From: Flavobacterium sp. H122
GTDB taxonomy: Bacteria; Bacteroidota; Bacteroidia; Flavobacteriales; Flavobacteriaceae
Direction: 5' to 3'
Length of the DNA stretch: 46,422 bases
Assembly: GCF_004959765.1 (NCBI RefSeq)
Contig: NZ_SJZD01000004.1
Location: forward strand, 1-46,422
In this document: piece by piece, positions 7,992 through 16,649 of the stretch
Numbering within the stretch: the stretch's first letter is position 1
Layout of the letters: the number at the start of each line of letters is the position of its first letter
Notes under the pieces: generated by a model
The model's database searches: none
Seen by the model: only the letters and a program-made list of their open reading frames with translations
Told to the model about the DNA's origin: nothing
Program-made: the position numbers and the translations under genes

Positions 7992-8969
7992 TTACCCACC
8001 CACCATCTTATTATACTTATTTCGATATTCCACCGGCGTCAACCCCGTGATTTTTTTGAAAATGGAGCGAAAGGCCTTGGTATCGGTATAGCCTACCTCA
8101 TACATTACCTCGTTTATGTTTTTTCGGCTGGATTCGAAACTGCGTTTGGCAAATTCAATTTTGACGCGGTTGATGTATTCCAGCACCGTATTGTTTGTGG
8201 CTTGTTTAAAACGTCGTTCAAAACTGCGTCGGCCTAAGGATGTCAAGTCGGCCAACTCCTCGATGGTGATTTTCTCCTGAATGTTTTTATCAATATAGTC
8301 CTGTGCCAGTTTGATGGCTTCATCGGGATGGTTTTTCTGTCCATTGAACATGGCAAAAGCCGCCTGACTGTCGCGGTCAATATCTATAGCAAAATATTTG
8401 GAGGCCAAAATCGCCGTCTCCCTGTCGGTATATTTTTCCACCAAATACAGCAATAAATTCCAGTACGACATGGCCCCGCCGCTGGAATACAATCGGTATT
8501 CCTCGGTCACAATACTGCCGTCGATGACTTCCACCTCGGGAAACATCTCCCGGAATTCATTTTGAAACCCCCAGTGGGTAGAGCATTTCTTTCCGTTAAG
8601 CAAACCGGTAGAAGCCAATAAAAAAGCGCCCACGCAAAGCGAGGCTACTTCTGCCCCATTGTTGTATTGTTCTTTGATCCAGGGCACTGCTTTTTGGTTG
8701 GCTTCAATAGCGGTTTTCATGTCGCCAAACAACGCCGGGATGATGACCAAATCGGTTTGTTTTACTTCATGCAACAGTTGTGCGGTATGGATAGAAAATG
8801 AGCCCTCATTGATTTTTATTTGCTTTTTTAAACCTACCAATTCCACATTAAACAAGGGCTTTTTACCCGATACTGCCAAAAACTGATTGACGGCGGAGAA
8901 CAAATACTGCGGATCGGCTATGGCCTGCATTACTGAATTTTCAGGCACAAGAATACTGACATTCTTCAT
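7992..8969 (-). CDS. GlxA-type transcriptional regulator (DJ-1/PfpI-like domain plus AraC HTH)
   Basis: From the ATG at 8967-8969 (MKNVSILVPENS) the protein has 325 aa. The N-terminal 190 residues form a class I amidotransferase-like DJ-1/PfpI domain with the nucleophile-elbow motif SLCVGAFLLA. The C-terminal 100 residues are an AraC/XylS double helix-turn-helix (ITIEELADLTSLGRRSFERR, then a second HTH ending in TGLTPVEYRNKY). The family usually senses small molecules, and the DJ-1 domain is mostly non-catalytic. The gene is divergent from the SRPBCC/VOC/DoxX set, so it is the likely regulator of that set. The longest frame starts at 9008, but the extra residues look like leader sequence. Confidence 0.9.
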   Translation of the reverse strand: MKNVSILVPENSVMQAIADPQYLFSAVNQFLAVSGKKPLFNVELVGLKKQIKINEGSFSIHTAQLLHEVKQTDLVIIPALFGDMKTAIEANQKAVPWIKEQYNNGAEVASLCVGAFLLASTGLLNGKKCSTHWGFQNEFREMFPEVEVIDGSIVTEEYRLYSSGGAMSYWNLLLYLVEKYTDRETAILASKYFAIDIDRDSQAAFAMFNGQKNHPDEAIKLAQDYIDKNIQEKITIEELADLTSLGRRSFERRFKQATNNTVLEYINRVKIEFAKRSFESSRKNINEVMYEVGYTDTKAFRSIFKKITGLTPVEYRNKYNKMVGG

Positions 8970-9071
8970 AGGTACTAAATTTTTTATCTGAAAATAAAGA
9001 TAACACAAAGTTTGTCGTAAATTACCCTTTAGTTGTCATTTTTGCACTTGGTCTTGTATCGATATCCGTTG

Positions 9072-9079
9072 CATCTTTG
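9072..9079 (+). promoter_or_regulatory. Probable -7 box (CATCTTTG) for the 9112-10842 gene set
   Basis: CATCTTTG differs from TAnnTTTG in one base and lies 33 bases before the first start codon of the operon. A CTTG at 9047-9050 is 21 bases upstream and may be the -33 element. Confidence 0.45.
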
Positions 9080-9111
9080 TACTATCAATTAACAATCTAA
9101 AAAATAACACT

Positions 9112-9525
9112 ATGGAAAATTCAAAAATCACTGTTCAAGCCCTTGTTGATGCCAATACTGAAAAAGTTTGGGATTACTACACCAACCCGAATCATATTAT
9201 CCATTGGAATTTCGCCGATCCTAGTTGGCACTGCCCTACTGCCGAAAACGACATGACTATAGGCGGTACGTACAAAGCAAGAATGGAAGCGAAAGACGGT
9301 AGTTTTGGTTTTGACTTTGAAGCCGTTTATACCGACATTAAAGAAGGACAAGCGTTTAGTTATGAATTTGGAGGGAGAACCGCTACCGTTCAATTTAATG
9401 GTAACGACCATGCAACGGAAATAATAGTCGCATTTGACCCCGAGACCGAACATTCTATTGATATGCAACGAGGCGGATGGCAAGCGATTTTAAACAATTT
9501 CAAACAGTATACAGAAAACAACTAA
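9112..9525 (+). CDS. SRPBCC (START/AHSA1-like) domain protein
   Basis: The 137-aa product is a single SRPBCC domain of the AHSA1-like type: a strand opening (KITVQALVDANTEKVWDYY), the conserved NFADPSWHCP region, then antiparallel strands and a final amphipathic helix (GGWQAILNNFKQYTE). Such proteins bind hydrophobic ligands in a helix-grip cavity and are often annotated as 'activator of Hsp90 ATPase 1 family', although bacterial members are not shown to act on Hsp90. It is followed after 12 bases by a second, diverged SRPBCC gene, so the two are probably co-transcribed. Confidence 0.9.
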   Translation: MENSKITVQALVDANTEKVWDYYTNPNHIIHWNFADPSWHCPTAENDMTIGGTYKARMEAKDGSFGFDFEAVYTDIKEGQAFSYEFGGRTATVQFNGNDHATEIIVAFDPETEHSIDMQRGGWQAILNNFKQYTENN

Positions 9526-9537
9526 AAAATAGACAGT

Positions 9538-9987
9538 ATGGAAACCAACACAGTTACCTTACACCGCGTGTTAACCGCTTCTCCAGAGAAAGTATTCCGT
9601 GCCTTTGCGGATGCAGATGCCATGGCAAGCTGGTTACCGCCTTATGGTTTTACCTGCAAAGTACACGCTTTTGATTTTAAAGTGGGTGGCAGCTACAAAA
9701 TGAGCTTTACCAATTTTACTACAGGAAGTTCCCATTCGTTTGGGGGAAACTATCTGGAAATTGTTCCTGATGCATTATTAAAATACTCGGATCGATTTGA
9801 CGATCCCAATCTGCCCGGAGAAATGATTACCACGGTACAATTAACCGCGGTAAGCTGCGGCACCTCGATCCAAATTACACAAACAGGTATTCCAGCTATG
9901 ATTCCTGCGGAAATGTGTTATCTGGGCTGGCAGGAATCCTTGGAAAAATTAAAAAAACTGACCGAGCCCACTATTCCTGATGCATAA
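9538..9987 (+). CDS. Second SRPBCC (AHSA1-like) domain protein
   Basis: The 149-aa product begins with HRVLTASPEKVFRAFADADA, the usual first strand and helix of AHSA1-like SRPBCC domains, followed by WLPPYGFTCKVHAFDFKVGG and a final helix containing GWQESLEKLKKL. This is the form often annotated as 'SRPBCC family / polyketide cyclase', a presumed ligand-binding domain. It is only distantly related to the gene before it. The tight spacing and shared orientation place it in the operon of 9112-10842. Confidence 0.9.
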   Translation: METNTVTLHRVLTASPEKVFRAFADADAMASWLPPYGFTCKVHAFDFKVGGSYKMSFTNFTTGSSHSFGGNYLEIVPDALLKYSDRFDDPNLPGEMITTVQLTAVSCGTSIQITQTGIPAMIPAEMCYLGWQESLEKLKKLTEPTIPDA

Positions 9988-10014
9988 AATTAAATCTGAA
10001 AACGATTATTTAAG

Positions 10015-10434
10015 ATGTACATGGCACAAATCAATTCATATCTCACCTTTAACGGTAACTGCCGTGAAGCGATGACCTTTTACCAAGACTGTCTGGGTGG
10101 TGAACTCGTCTTTCAGACTATTGGTGAATCGCCATTGTCTTCTGATATGCCAGAGCAAATGAAAAATTGTATTTTACATTCAACGCTTTCCAAAGGTGCT
10201 TTGGTACTCATGGCATCTGATATGGTAAGTGAGCAAGGTTTAATTAAAGGCAACAGTGTTTCACTCTCTTTAAATTGCAGCAGTGAAGAAGAAATTAAAG
10301 CCTGTTATGCTAAACTTTCGGCAGGAGGAACAGCCACTCACCCACTGGAAGAAAGCTTTTGGGGCACTTTGTTTGGTGACCTTACCGATAAGTTTGGTAC
10401 TCATTGGATACTCAATTACACTAAAAAATCCTAA
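10015..10434 (+). CDS. VOC family protein, PhnB/glyoxalase-like
   Basis: The 139-aa product matches the PhnB-type vicinal-oxygen-chelate fold: YLTFNGNCREAMTFYQDCLG near the N-terminus, a central MPEQMKNCILHSTL segment, and the C-terminal WGTLFGDLTDKFGTHWILNY. PhnB-like proteins usually lack a proven reaction, and older annotations call them 3-demethylubiquinone methyltransferases without support. The start may be the ATG at 10015 or the one at 10021; only two residues differ. It is the third gene of the SRPBCC-VOC-DoxX set, a frequent combination in soil and aquatic Bacteroidota. Confidence 0.88.
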   Translation: MYMAQINSYLTFNGNCREAMTFYQDCLGGELVFQTIGESPLSSDMPEQMKNCILHSTLSKGALVLMASDMVSEQGLIKGNSVSLSLNCSSEEEIKACYAKLSAGGTATHPLEESFWGTLFGDLTDKFGTHWILNYTKKS

Positions 10435-10452
10435 CAACTAAAAAAATTAAAA

Positions 10453-10842
10453 ATGAAAACAGATAAAACAATTTATTGGGTAACTACTATCCTCCTTTTT
10501 ATGATGGAAGGCATCATGCCGGCCTTAACTTTTCAAACGGAAATGGCCCAACAAGGAATCAGTCATTTGGGCTATCCTGTTTATTTTGGAAACGCGCTGG
10601 TCGTATTCAAAATACTGGGCGCCTTAGCCTTAGTGATACCGCAAGTACCTAAACGCTTTAAAGAATTGGCCTATGCCGGGTTTCTGTTTAACTTCCTATT
10701 TGCAAGCATCAGCCATTTTGCCATTGACGGGGTACATTTTCAATCGTTTTTTCCGTTGCTTATTTTGCTGGTATTGGGTATTTCTTTTATGTACTATCAA
10801 AAGCTTTATTCGCTTAGGACTATCACACAAGAGGTCTACTAA
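10453..10842 (+). CDS. DoxX-like membrane protein
   Basis: The 129-aa product has four hydrophobic segments (about residues 8-24, 48-66, 74-92 and 98-116) and the DoxX-like landmarks HLGYPVYFGN and KILGALALVIPQVPKRFKELAYAG (shown in part). DoxX family proteins are small inner-membrane proteins of uncertain role, some linked to quinone or redox functions. It ends the four-gene set and is followed by a good terminator. Confidence 0.88.
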   Translation: MKTDKTIYWVTTILLFMMEGIMPALTFQTEMAQQGISHLGYPVYFGNALVVFKILGALALVIPQVPKRFKELAYAGFLFNFLFASISHFAIDGVHFQSFFPLLILLVLGISFMYYQKLYSLRTITQEVY

Positions 10843-10912
10843 ACTTTTCAAATTGATACATGATGACAACAGACTGTTTCATTCATTGTAAGAATTGATC
10901 TATAATAAAGTG

Positions 10913-10953
10913 CGGGGGATTTAAAATAAACTTTTAAATCTCCCGTTTTTTTT
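10913..10953 (+). terminator. Rho-independent terminator after the DoxX gene
   Basis: CGGGGGATTTAAAA (10913-10926) pairs with TTTTAAATCTCCCG (10932-10945) with one G-T pair and a 5-base loop, followed by eight Ts. It closes the 9112-10842 operon. Confidence 0.92.
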
Positions 10954-11001
10954 AGAACTTAGCCAAGCAACATATCCATTGACAATCTTTAAAAACTTTC
11001 T

Positions 11002-11598
11002 ATGCATATTGAAACCATACTTCTTGATGGGAATAACGTAAAATTGATTCCGCTTGAAAGAACACATTTTCCTCAACTTTTAGAAGCCGCTTCCAATCAG
11101 GAGATTTGGGAACTGACCTCTGTTAACTACTCTGATCCGGATATTTTTTTCAGTACTAATACTAAAGCGCTTGCCGACAAAGAAGCAGGAACCGTGTATC
11201 CGTTTGTCATACTTGACAAAAAAAATGATTCGATTATAGGTACCACACGGTTTTTGGAAATCTCAAAAGCCGATAAAAAACTGGAAATTGGTGTTACCTG
11301 GCTAAAAAAAGAGTACTGGGGCACGAAGGCCAATTTGGAATGCAAATATCTGTTATTGGAATACAGTTTTGAAAAGATGAAGATGAACCGGGTGCAGTTC
11401 AGAGCAAAATCAGACAATATCCGTTCGAGAAAATCCATTGAGAAAATCGGCGGGCAATTGGAAGGGATTTTCAGAAAAGACAAAATAGAACCAAACGGCA
11501 ATTACCGAAATACTGCTTTCTACAGCATTATTGATACAGAATGGGATGCTGTTAAAAGTGCATTACTGGAAAAACTAAAAAAAGAGCCACAATTATAA
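11002..11598 (+). CDS. GNAT family N-acetyltransferase (RimJ/RimL-like)
   Basis: The 198-aa product has the RimL-type acetyltransferase layout: an N-terminal strand with VKLIPLERTHFPQLLEA, a central strand pair ending in EIGVTWLKKEYWGTKANLEC, in which the region after the strand normally binds the acetyl-CoA pyrophosphate, and the C-terminal NRVQFRAKSDNIRSRKSIEK followed by GGQLEG, typical of this subfamily. Substrates range from ribosomal protein N-termini to small amines, and this one cannot be predicted. It stands alone after a terminator, with a CAATCTTTA box just upstream as a possible promoter element. Confidence 0.9.
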   Translation: MHIETILLDGNNVKLIPLERTHFPQLLEAASNQEIWELTSVNYSDPDIFFSTNTKALADKEAGTVYPFVILDKKNDSIIGTTRFLEISKADKKLEIGVTWLKKEYWGTKANLECKYLLLEYSFEKMKMNRVQFRAKSDNIRSRKSIEKIGGQLEGIFRKDKIEPNGNYRNTAFYSIIDTEWDAVKSALLEKLKKEPQL

Positions 11599-11668
11599 AT
11601 CCGGGAGAAAATTAAATTACGATGTTGTAATATCTTGAATTGTTTTTTATCCTACTCCAAAAACATAA

Positions 11669-11797
11669 GGGGCTGTCTCAAAAGTCAACTAACCTGTAAT
11701 CTCGACAAAAGGAAATATCACATCACATTGATTATGAGACTCCTCCTAACGTTGGAGTGACTAACTAAGTGTTTACTTCTGACTTTGAGACAGCGCC
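11669..11797. mobile_element. 129-bp MITE with 18-19 bp terminal inverted repeats
   Basis: GGGGCTGTCTCAAAAGTCA at 11669-11687 and the reverse complement of TGACTTTGAGACAGCGCC at 11780-11797 differ by one substitution and one indel. The interior (about 90 bases) encodes nothing. Ends of the GGNGCTGTCTCAAA type are typical of several DDE insertion-sequence families, so this is most likely a non-autonomous derivative. I could not recognise a clear target duplication. Confidence 0.82.
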
Positions 11798-11835
11798 ATC
11801 ATTTTATATAATACCAATCATTTCTTATTTTTCAC

Positions 11836-11843
11836 TATCTTTC
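11836..11843 (+). promoter_or_regulatory. Possible -7 box (TATCTTTC) directly before an AraC gene
   Basis: TATCTTTC resembles TAnnTTTG but ends only four bases before the ATG at 11848. If used, the transcript would be leaderless or nearly so. Confidence 0.35.
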
Positions 11844-11847
11844 TGTT

Positions 11848-12417
11848 ATGAAATTACATATTAAAAATATGGTTTGCGACCGTTGCCAGTGGGTTGTAAA
11901 AAATGAAATTGAGGCACTGGGACTTTCGATAAAAACAATGACTTTAGGGGAAGTGGAACTGTTTGAGACTGTAACTGCGGAGACTAAAAATGAGATTAAA
12001 AAACGGCTGGAAAGTTTTGGTTTTGAACTGATTGACGATAAGAGGAGTAGGCTTATCGAACAGGTTAAAACATTGCTTATCGACCTGATTCATCATAAGA
12101 ATGCGGATATCAATTTGAATCTTTCGGAGTACATTACATCTACTATTCCTCACGATTACAGTAAATTGAGCAATTTGTTTTCGGAGGTGGAAGGGATTAG
12201 TATCGAGAAGTATTATATCCAACTAAAAATCGAACGGGTGAAGGAACTTATAATGTATGATGAGCTGAGTTTGAGTGAAATTGCGGATTTACTGCATTAC
12301 AGCAGTGTGGCGCATTTGAGCAACCAGTTTAAAAAGGTGACGGGGTTTTCGCCTACGTTTTTCAAACAAATTAAAGAAGCGAAAAGGGTGCAGATTGATA
12401 GAGTGAGTGAGTTATGA
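11848..12417 (+). CDS. AraC family regulator with N-terminal metal-binding-like (HMA-type) domain
   Basis: The 189-aa protein starts with a shortened heavy-metal-associated-like fold (MKLHIKNMVCDRC) carrying a Cys10-x2-Cys13 pair like that of copper chaperones and CopA. The C-terminal half is an AraC HTH pair (YYIQLKIERVKELIMYDE, LSEIADLLHYSSVAHLSNQF, then KKVTGFSPTFFKQIK). It sits directly upstream of a P1B-type copper ATPase gene, so it is probably a copper-responsive activator of that gene. This pairing is common in Bacteroidota. Sensing through the CxxC is inferred, not shown. Confidence 0.88.
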   Translation: MKLHIKNMVCDRCQWVVKNEIEALGLSIKTMTLGEVELFETVTAETKNEIKKRLESFGFELIDDKRSRLIEQVKTLLIDLIHHKNADINLNLSEYITSTIPHDYSKLSNLFSEVEGISIEKYYIQLKIERVKELIMYDELSLSEIADLLHYSSVAHLSNQFKKVTGFSPTFFKQIKEAKRVQIDRVSEL

Positions 12418-12464
12418 GTGGTTAGTTTTTGAAGAGGAAAGAAGAAAGAGGAAAGAGGAAAGAG

Positions 12465-12516
12465 AATAGACGCTTTGCCTGATGTTTTGGGTTTGTAATT
12501 GATATCTACTTACATT
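12465..12516. repeat. Diverged intergenic repeat, copy 1 (upstream of copA)
   Basis: The stretch beginning AATAGACGCTTTGCCTGATG aligns with 15134-15185 (beginning AATAGACTCTTAGCCTGATG) over about 50 bases at roughly 70-75% identity, in the same orientation. Both copies lie shortly after a gene end and flank copA. A purine-rich GAAGAGGAAAG-type stretch (12429-12464) precedes this copy. Confidence 0.6.
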
Positions 12517-12666
12517 GAATGAAGACTTTGTTGAAAGTATTTTGATTGAATAAAACATTCGTGTATTCGTGGCAACCACTCTTCAAAATTGTGTAAATCA
12601 TATCCATAATTATGCAAGTCGGGTTCGTGTTTTAGATGGAAATTTGTATCATAAATCAATATTATT

Positions 12667-15084
12667 ATGAAAACGGATACTACAACATTTTATATTCCTC
12701 TTGAAAATGTGGAGAGTGAGCATTGTGCTTTAATTGTCGATAAAGGATTAGCGACTTTACCTAGTCTTACTACCCATACGGTTGAGTTGAATAATAGAAG
12801 GGCACTTATTACGACAGAAACCCCTACCACAGCTATTCCTGAGGCGGTACAAATTATAAGAGGTTTGGGGTATGAGGTAACTACTGTGAAAGCTACGCTA
12901 CCCGTATTACAAATGTCCTGTGCCTCTTGTGCTTTTAACATCGAGAATGGATTGAAGTTTTTACCTGGTATTATTAGTGCTGCGGTAAATTTTGCAGCAG
13001 CTAGTGTTACGGTGGAATATATTCCAACATTGGTGACGCAAGAGCAAATGAAAACGCAAGTACAAGCGTTAGGCTACGATTTATTTTTAGAAACCACTGC
13101 TGCAGCAAGCGAAGATCTAGAAAGCATTCACGAAAAAAAGTATAATGCCCTAAAGCGTAGCACCTTTGGGGCATTGCTTTTGAGTTTGCCTATCGTGGTG
13201 ATTGGGATGTTTTTTATGGAACTGCCTTATGCCAATTATATCATGTGGGTGTTGTCGACACCCGTTATCCTTATTTTTGGAAAAGATTTCTTTGTCAATG
13301 CCTGGAAACAAGCCAAACATAGATCGGCCAACATGGACACGCTGGTCGCTTTGAGTACCGGTGTGGCGTATTTGTTTAGTGTTTTTAACACGCTGTTCCC
13401 TGAGTATTGGCACCAAAAAGGCTTGCATGCCCATGTGTATTTTGAAGCCGCTGCGGTGGTCATTGCTTTTATCTTATTAGGAAAATTACTGGAAGAAAAA
13501 GCAAAAGGCAACACTTCTTCTGCTATCAAAAAATTAATAGGATTACAACCGAAGTCGGTTACCATTCTTGGTCCTGATGGCACTTCATCCGAAATACCTA
13601 TTGCAGAGGTGGCTATAGACAACATCATCATAGTCAAACCCGGTGAAAAAATTGCAGTTGACGGAACCGTATTACAAGGCAGTTCATTTGTGGACGAAAG
13701 TATGTTGAGTGGGGAACCTTTACCTGTAAAAAAAGAAGCCAATGATAAAGTCTTTGCGGGAACCATTAACCAAAAAGGAAGTTTTCAATTTAAAGCTGAA
13801 AAAGTAGGTGCCGCTACCCTACTATCCCAAATTATCAAAATGGTGCAGGATGCCCAAGCCAGTAAGGCACCTGTGCAAAAACTGGTCGATAAAATTGCGG
13901 GTATTTTTGTACCTATTGTTATTGGGATTGCGGTTCTTTCTTTGATTGTCTGGTTACTGCTGGGAGGCGAAAACGGCTTTACGCAAGGATTACTCGCTAT
14001 GGTTACGGTATTGGTAATTGCCTGTCCGTGTGCGCTGGGGCTGGCTACTCCAACGGCTATTATGGTGGGTGTGGGTAAAGGCGCTGAACAGGGCATTTTG
14101 ATTAAAGATGCCGAAAGTCTGGAGCTGGCTAAAAAAGTGGATACGATCATTTTAGATAAAACCGGAACCATTACCAAAGGAAAACCGATGGTTACTGATA
14201 TTTTCTGGGCAGAAGAAAACGAAGGGCTTAAACAGATTTTAGTCGGAATAGAAAACCAATCCGAACATCCTTTAGCTGAAGCCATAACGGCTTATTACAC
14301 TTCAACCGAACCGGTTCACATTCATCATATTGAAAGTCTGACCGGTATGGGAGTCAAAGCGCATTATAACGGGCAATACTATTTTGCGGGCAATAAAAAA
14401 CTGCTGCTGGAAAATAAAATTGCACTTGGAGAAGATTTAGTGTTACAGACTGAAAAATGGCTGGATGAAGCTAAAACAGTTATCTGGTTTGCCGGCAGTA
14501 CCCATGCATTAGCGGTATTTGCCATAGCTGATGAAATTAAAGAAACCTCCATTGAAGCCATCAAAGAAATACAAAACATGGGGATTGACGTCTATATGCT
14601 TACCGGTGACAACACCAATACTGCCAAAGCCATTGCTCAAAAGACTGGGATTGCCCATTTTAAAGGCGATTTACTGCCTAAAGACAAAGCGGATTTTATT
14701 AAAGAACTCCAGTCAAAAGGTAAAACGGTTGCCATGGTGGGTGACGGTATTAACGACAGTACGGCATTGGCGCAGGCCAACGTGAGTATTGCGATGGGGA
14801 AAGGAAGCGATATTGCGATAGATGTAGCGAAGATGACTATTATTTCTTCCGATTTGAATAAAATCATAACGGCTTTCAAGCTTTCCACCAAAACGGTGAA
14901 TACGATTAAACAGAATCTTTTTTGGGCGTTTATTTATAACCTGATCGGGATTCCTATTGCGGCAGGCATTTTGTATCCTATTAACGGGTTTGTGTTGAAC
15001 CCTATGATTGCAGGTGCAGCTATGGCACTAAGTAGTGTGAGTGTGGTGATGAATAGTTTGCGGTTGAAGTATGCGAGGGTGTAG
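12667..15084 (+). CDS. copA: Copper-translocating P1B-type ATPase CopA
   Basis: This inner-membrane ATPase exports Cu(I). The 805-aa protein has one complete HMA domain with the metal-binding MSCASC (Cys85 and Cys88), preceded by a degenerate first HMA-like segment without Cys. Then come the transmembrane segments, the actuator-domain motif LSGEPLP, the intramembrane metal-transport site CPC (453-455), the phosphorylation site DKTGT (497-501), and GDGIND (692-697). It is the second gene of a copper locus behind the CxxC-bearing AraC regulator, but about 250 bases separate them, so it may have its own promoter. Length and motifs are complete. Confidence 0.96.
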   Translation: MKTDTTTFYIPLENVESEHCALIVDKGLATLPSLTTHTVELNNRRALITTETPTTAIPEAVQIIRGLGYEVTTVKATLPVLQMSCASCAFNIENGLKFLPGIISAAVNFAAASVTVEYIPTLVTQEQMKTQVQALGYDLFLETTAAASEDLESIHEKKYNALKRSTFGALLLSLPIVVIGMFFMELPYANYIMWVLSTPVILIFGKDFFVNAWKQAKHRSANMDTLVALSTGVAYLFSVFNTLFPEYWHQKGLHAHVYFEAAAVVIAFILLGKLLEEKAKGNTSSAIKKLIGLQPKSVTILGPDGTSSEIPIAEVAIDNIIIVKPGEKIAVDGTVLQGSSFVDESMLSGEPLPVKKEANDKVFAGTINQKGSFQFKAEKVGAATLLSQIIKMVQDAQASKAPVQKLVDKIAGIFVPIVIGIAVLSLIVWLLLGGENGFTQGLLAMVTVLVIACPCALGLATPTAIMVGVGKGAEQGILIKDAESLELAKKVDTIILDKTGTITKGKPMVTDIFWAEENEGLKQILVGIENQSEHPLAEAITAYYTSTEPVHIHHIESLTGMGVKAHYNGQYYFAGNKKLLLENKIALGEDLVLQTEKWLDEAKTVIWFAGSTHALAVFAIADEIKETSIEAIKEIQNMGIDVYMLTGDNTNTAKAIAQKTGIAHFKGDLLPKDKADFIKELQSKGKTVAMVGDGINDSTALAQANVSIAMGKGSDIAIDVAKMTIISSDLNKIITAFKLSTKTVNTIKQNLFWAFIYNLIGIPIAAGILYPINGFVLNPMIAGAAMALSSVSVVMNSLRLKYARV

Positions 15085-15133
15085 TTGAGTGGTGAGCGGT
15101 GAATTGTGGAAGATGAGATAATAGATGATAGAT

Positions 15134-15185
15134 AATAGACTCTTAGCCTGATGTATTAGTTTATAATTCAGATATACTTTAATTA
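15134..15185. repeat. Diverged intergenic repeat, copy 2 (downstream of copA)
   Basis: It is the partner of 12465-12516 in the same orientation. The shared core is AATAGAC...GCCTGATGT followed by an AT-rich TTTATAATT...GATATACTT part. Confidence 0.6.
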
Positions 15186-15189
15186 TGCT

Positions 15190-15231
15190 AAAAACTCCCC
15201 TTACCCACTCTAATGAGGGATTAAGGGGAGT
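15190..15231 (-). terminator. Terminator of the minus-strand gene 15254-15691
   Basis: ACTCCCCTTA (15194-15203) pairs with TAAGGGGAGT (15222-15231); the loop contains a smaller CCC/GGG pairing. On the minus strand the stem is followed by TTTTT. It lies 23 bases after the stop codon of the minus-strand gene. Confidence 0.85.
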
Positions 15232-15253
15232 GATACATTTTTGATTCTTGGGT

Positions 15254-15691
15254 TTAGCAGTCGTGGGCTTCGTATTGTTCTTTCTCGAGTTGGTTTTCCA
15301 ATGATTCAATTTTTGTTTTTGGAACCTTGATTTTGGTTAAGTCTACTTTTAACTGTTTCTTTCCATCAGGGGAAATCCATAAACCGAATAGTTTGCCTTT
15401 GTCTCTTTTTAGTAAAAACATTCCTGTATTGTAATGCTCCACAAGGGTGTATTGCTGTTTTTCTTCGGAAAAAGTGGTATTAAGCAGTATCCATTCGTTG
15501 TTTTTATTTGTGGCATATTTATAAATTGCATCAACATAGGTTCTGGGACACCCGTCTTCCGACATCTTGAAATAGAAAATAATTTTAGTTTTGTTGTCTA
15601 GTGTGCCTTCGTAATATTCCTGGAAGTGGATGGTCTGGGCGTAGCTAAGGCTTGTAATGCATAGAGCGAATAATAAGAATAGGTTTTTCAT
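15254..15691 (-). CDS. Unknown exported protein, small
   Basis: The 145-aa product has a clear Sec signal peptide (MKNLFLLFALCITSLSYAQ, cleavage probably after YAQ) and then a beta-rich domain whose EYYEGTLDNKTKIIFYFKMS start resembles small Bacteroidota periplasmic proteins. There is a Cys near the middle (DGCPRTY) and one at the very C-terminus (HDC), so a disulfide is possible. Function unknown. It is the last gene of the minus-strand array and has its own terminator. Confidence 0.75.
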   Translation of the reverse strand: MKNLFLLFALCITSLSYAQTIHFQEYYEGTLDNKTKIIFYFKMSEDGCPRTYVDAIYKYATNKNNEWILLNTTFSEEKQQYTLVEHYNTGMFLLKRDKGKLFGLWISPDGKKQLKVDLTKIKVPKTKIESLENQLEKEQYEAHDC

Positions 15692-15742
15692 TATGTTTGT
15701 TTATGAATTTTAGAAAAAGTCTTTTAATTAAAAATATATCTA

Positions 15743-16573
15743 TTAATATGTTATTACTTTAAAATTTTTATCAATTTTAAAATATTTGGTTTCTTCACCT
15801 ACACTTCCAATTTCTTTATAAGAAGTAAACTTACCTGCTGACACCGTAACCAATAAAAAATATTCTGAGTCTCCTCTTGTAATTGAAACTATAATCTCAG
15901 CATCATTATCATCTGTTTTCAGGAAAAAACATTTATATTTTTCACCATCATACCCTTTTGAAACCAGATAATCTTTTAGTCTATCTGCTGGGGTGTAACT
16001 GTTTTTAATTTCATTCGGAAGATTATTAATATAGTCTTTTAAGTCAAATGGAAGACTCATCAGACTATATGGCTTATTTTCTGTAACTAATTCGGTTTCT
16101 TTTGAATCATTTAGATTGGCAATCCCTTTTGGAAATAACTCCATTCCAATTTCTATAAATTTCTCTCTGCCAAAAAAACTATCATCATTTAAGATATTTA
16201 CCTTATTCTTATCTGAATGAATACTAATTAATTTTCCGTTACCATCTGCCTCAAAGAAGTAAACTTCCTGAAATTCAGTTTCAACATTATCATTAACATA
16301 CTGAGTAATTGCATATTTAATTTCCACCGTATTCTTTTTTCTTTCCCTTGATATTTCATCAAATACAATAGCGCATTCAGTTCCACAACTAAATACAAAA
16401 GATTTTTTTTCTTCAGCAGTATTTTCTTTGTCGGTCTTTACAACACCGGCTGTTTTACGGTTATTGACACTATCTGTTTTCTGTATTTCAGCTTTTCGGT
16501 TGTTATAAGTATCATCTTTTTTACAGTTGCTGATTAACAATCCGATTAGAATTAAAAAAGTTATTTTTTTCAT
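15743..16573 (-). CDS. Unknown lipoprotein
   Basis: The 276-aa product starts with MKKITFLILIGLLISNCKKD, a lipobox-like signal (Cys17) followed by charged residues, typical of Bacteroidota lipoproteins. After a low-complexity Lys/Asn/Thr linker it has a beta-rich domain of unknown type. The central helix-rich part includes YTPADRLKDYLVSKGYDGEKY, and the C-terminus returns to beta strands. It belongs to the minus-strand array of lipoproteins behind the cell-wall effector-like gene at 23625-26282. An immunity role is possible by position only. Confidence 0.72.
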   Translation of the reverse strand: MKKITFLILIGLLISNCKKDDTYNNRKAEIQKTDSVNNRKTAGVVKTDKENTAEEKKSFVFSCGTECAIVFDEISRERKKNTVEIKYAITQYVNDNVETEFQEVYFFEADGNGKLISIHSDKNKVNILNDDSFFGREKFIEIGMELFPKGIANLNDSKETELVTENKPYSLMSLPFDLKDYINNLPNEIKNSYTPADRLKDYLVSKGYDGEKYKCFFLKTDDNDAEIIVSITRGDSEYFLLVTVSAGKFTSYKEIGSVGEETKYFKIDKNFKVITY

Positions 16574-16649
16574 TTATTATCTTTAACTTTTAATGATATA
16601 ATTAACATATTATAGGTTAAAATATGATTGTTATGGTTCAAGAAAGAAA

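Noticed and set aside
12690..14891. Several minus-strand open frames within copA
   Set aside because: Shadows of the copA reading frame; no start context and no domain.
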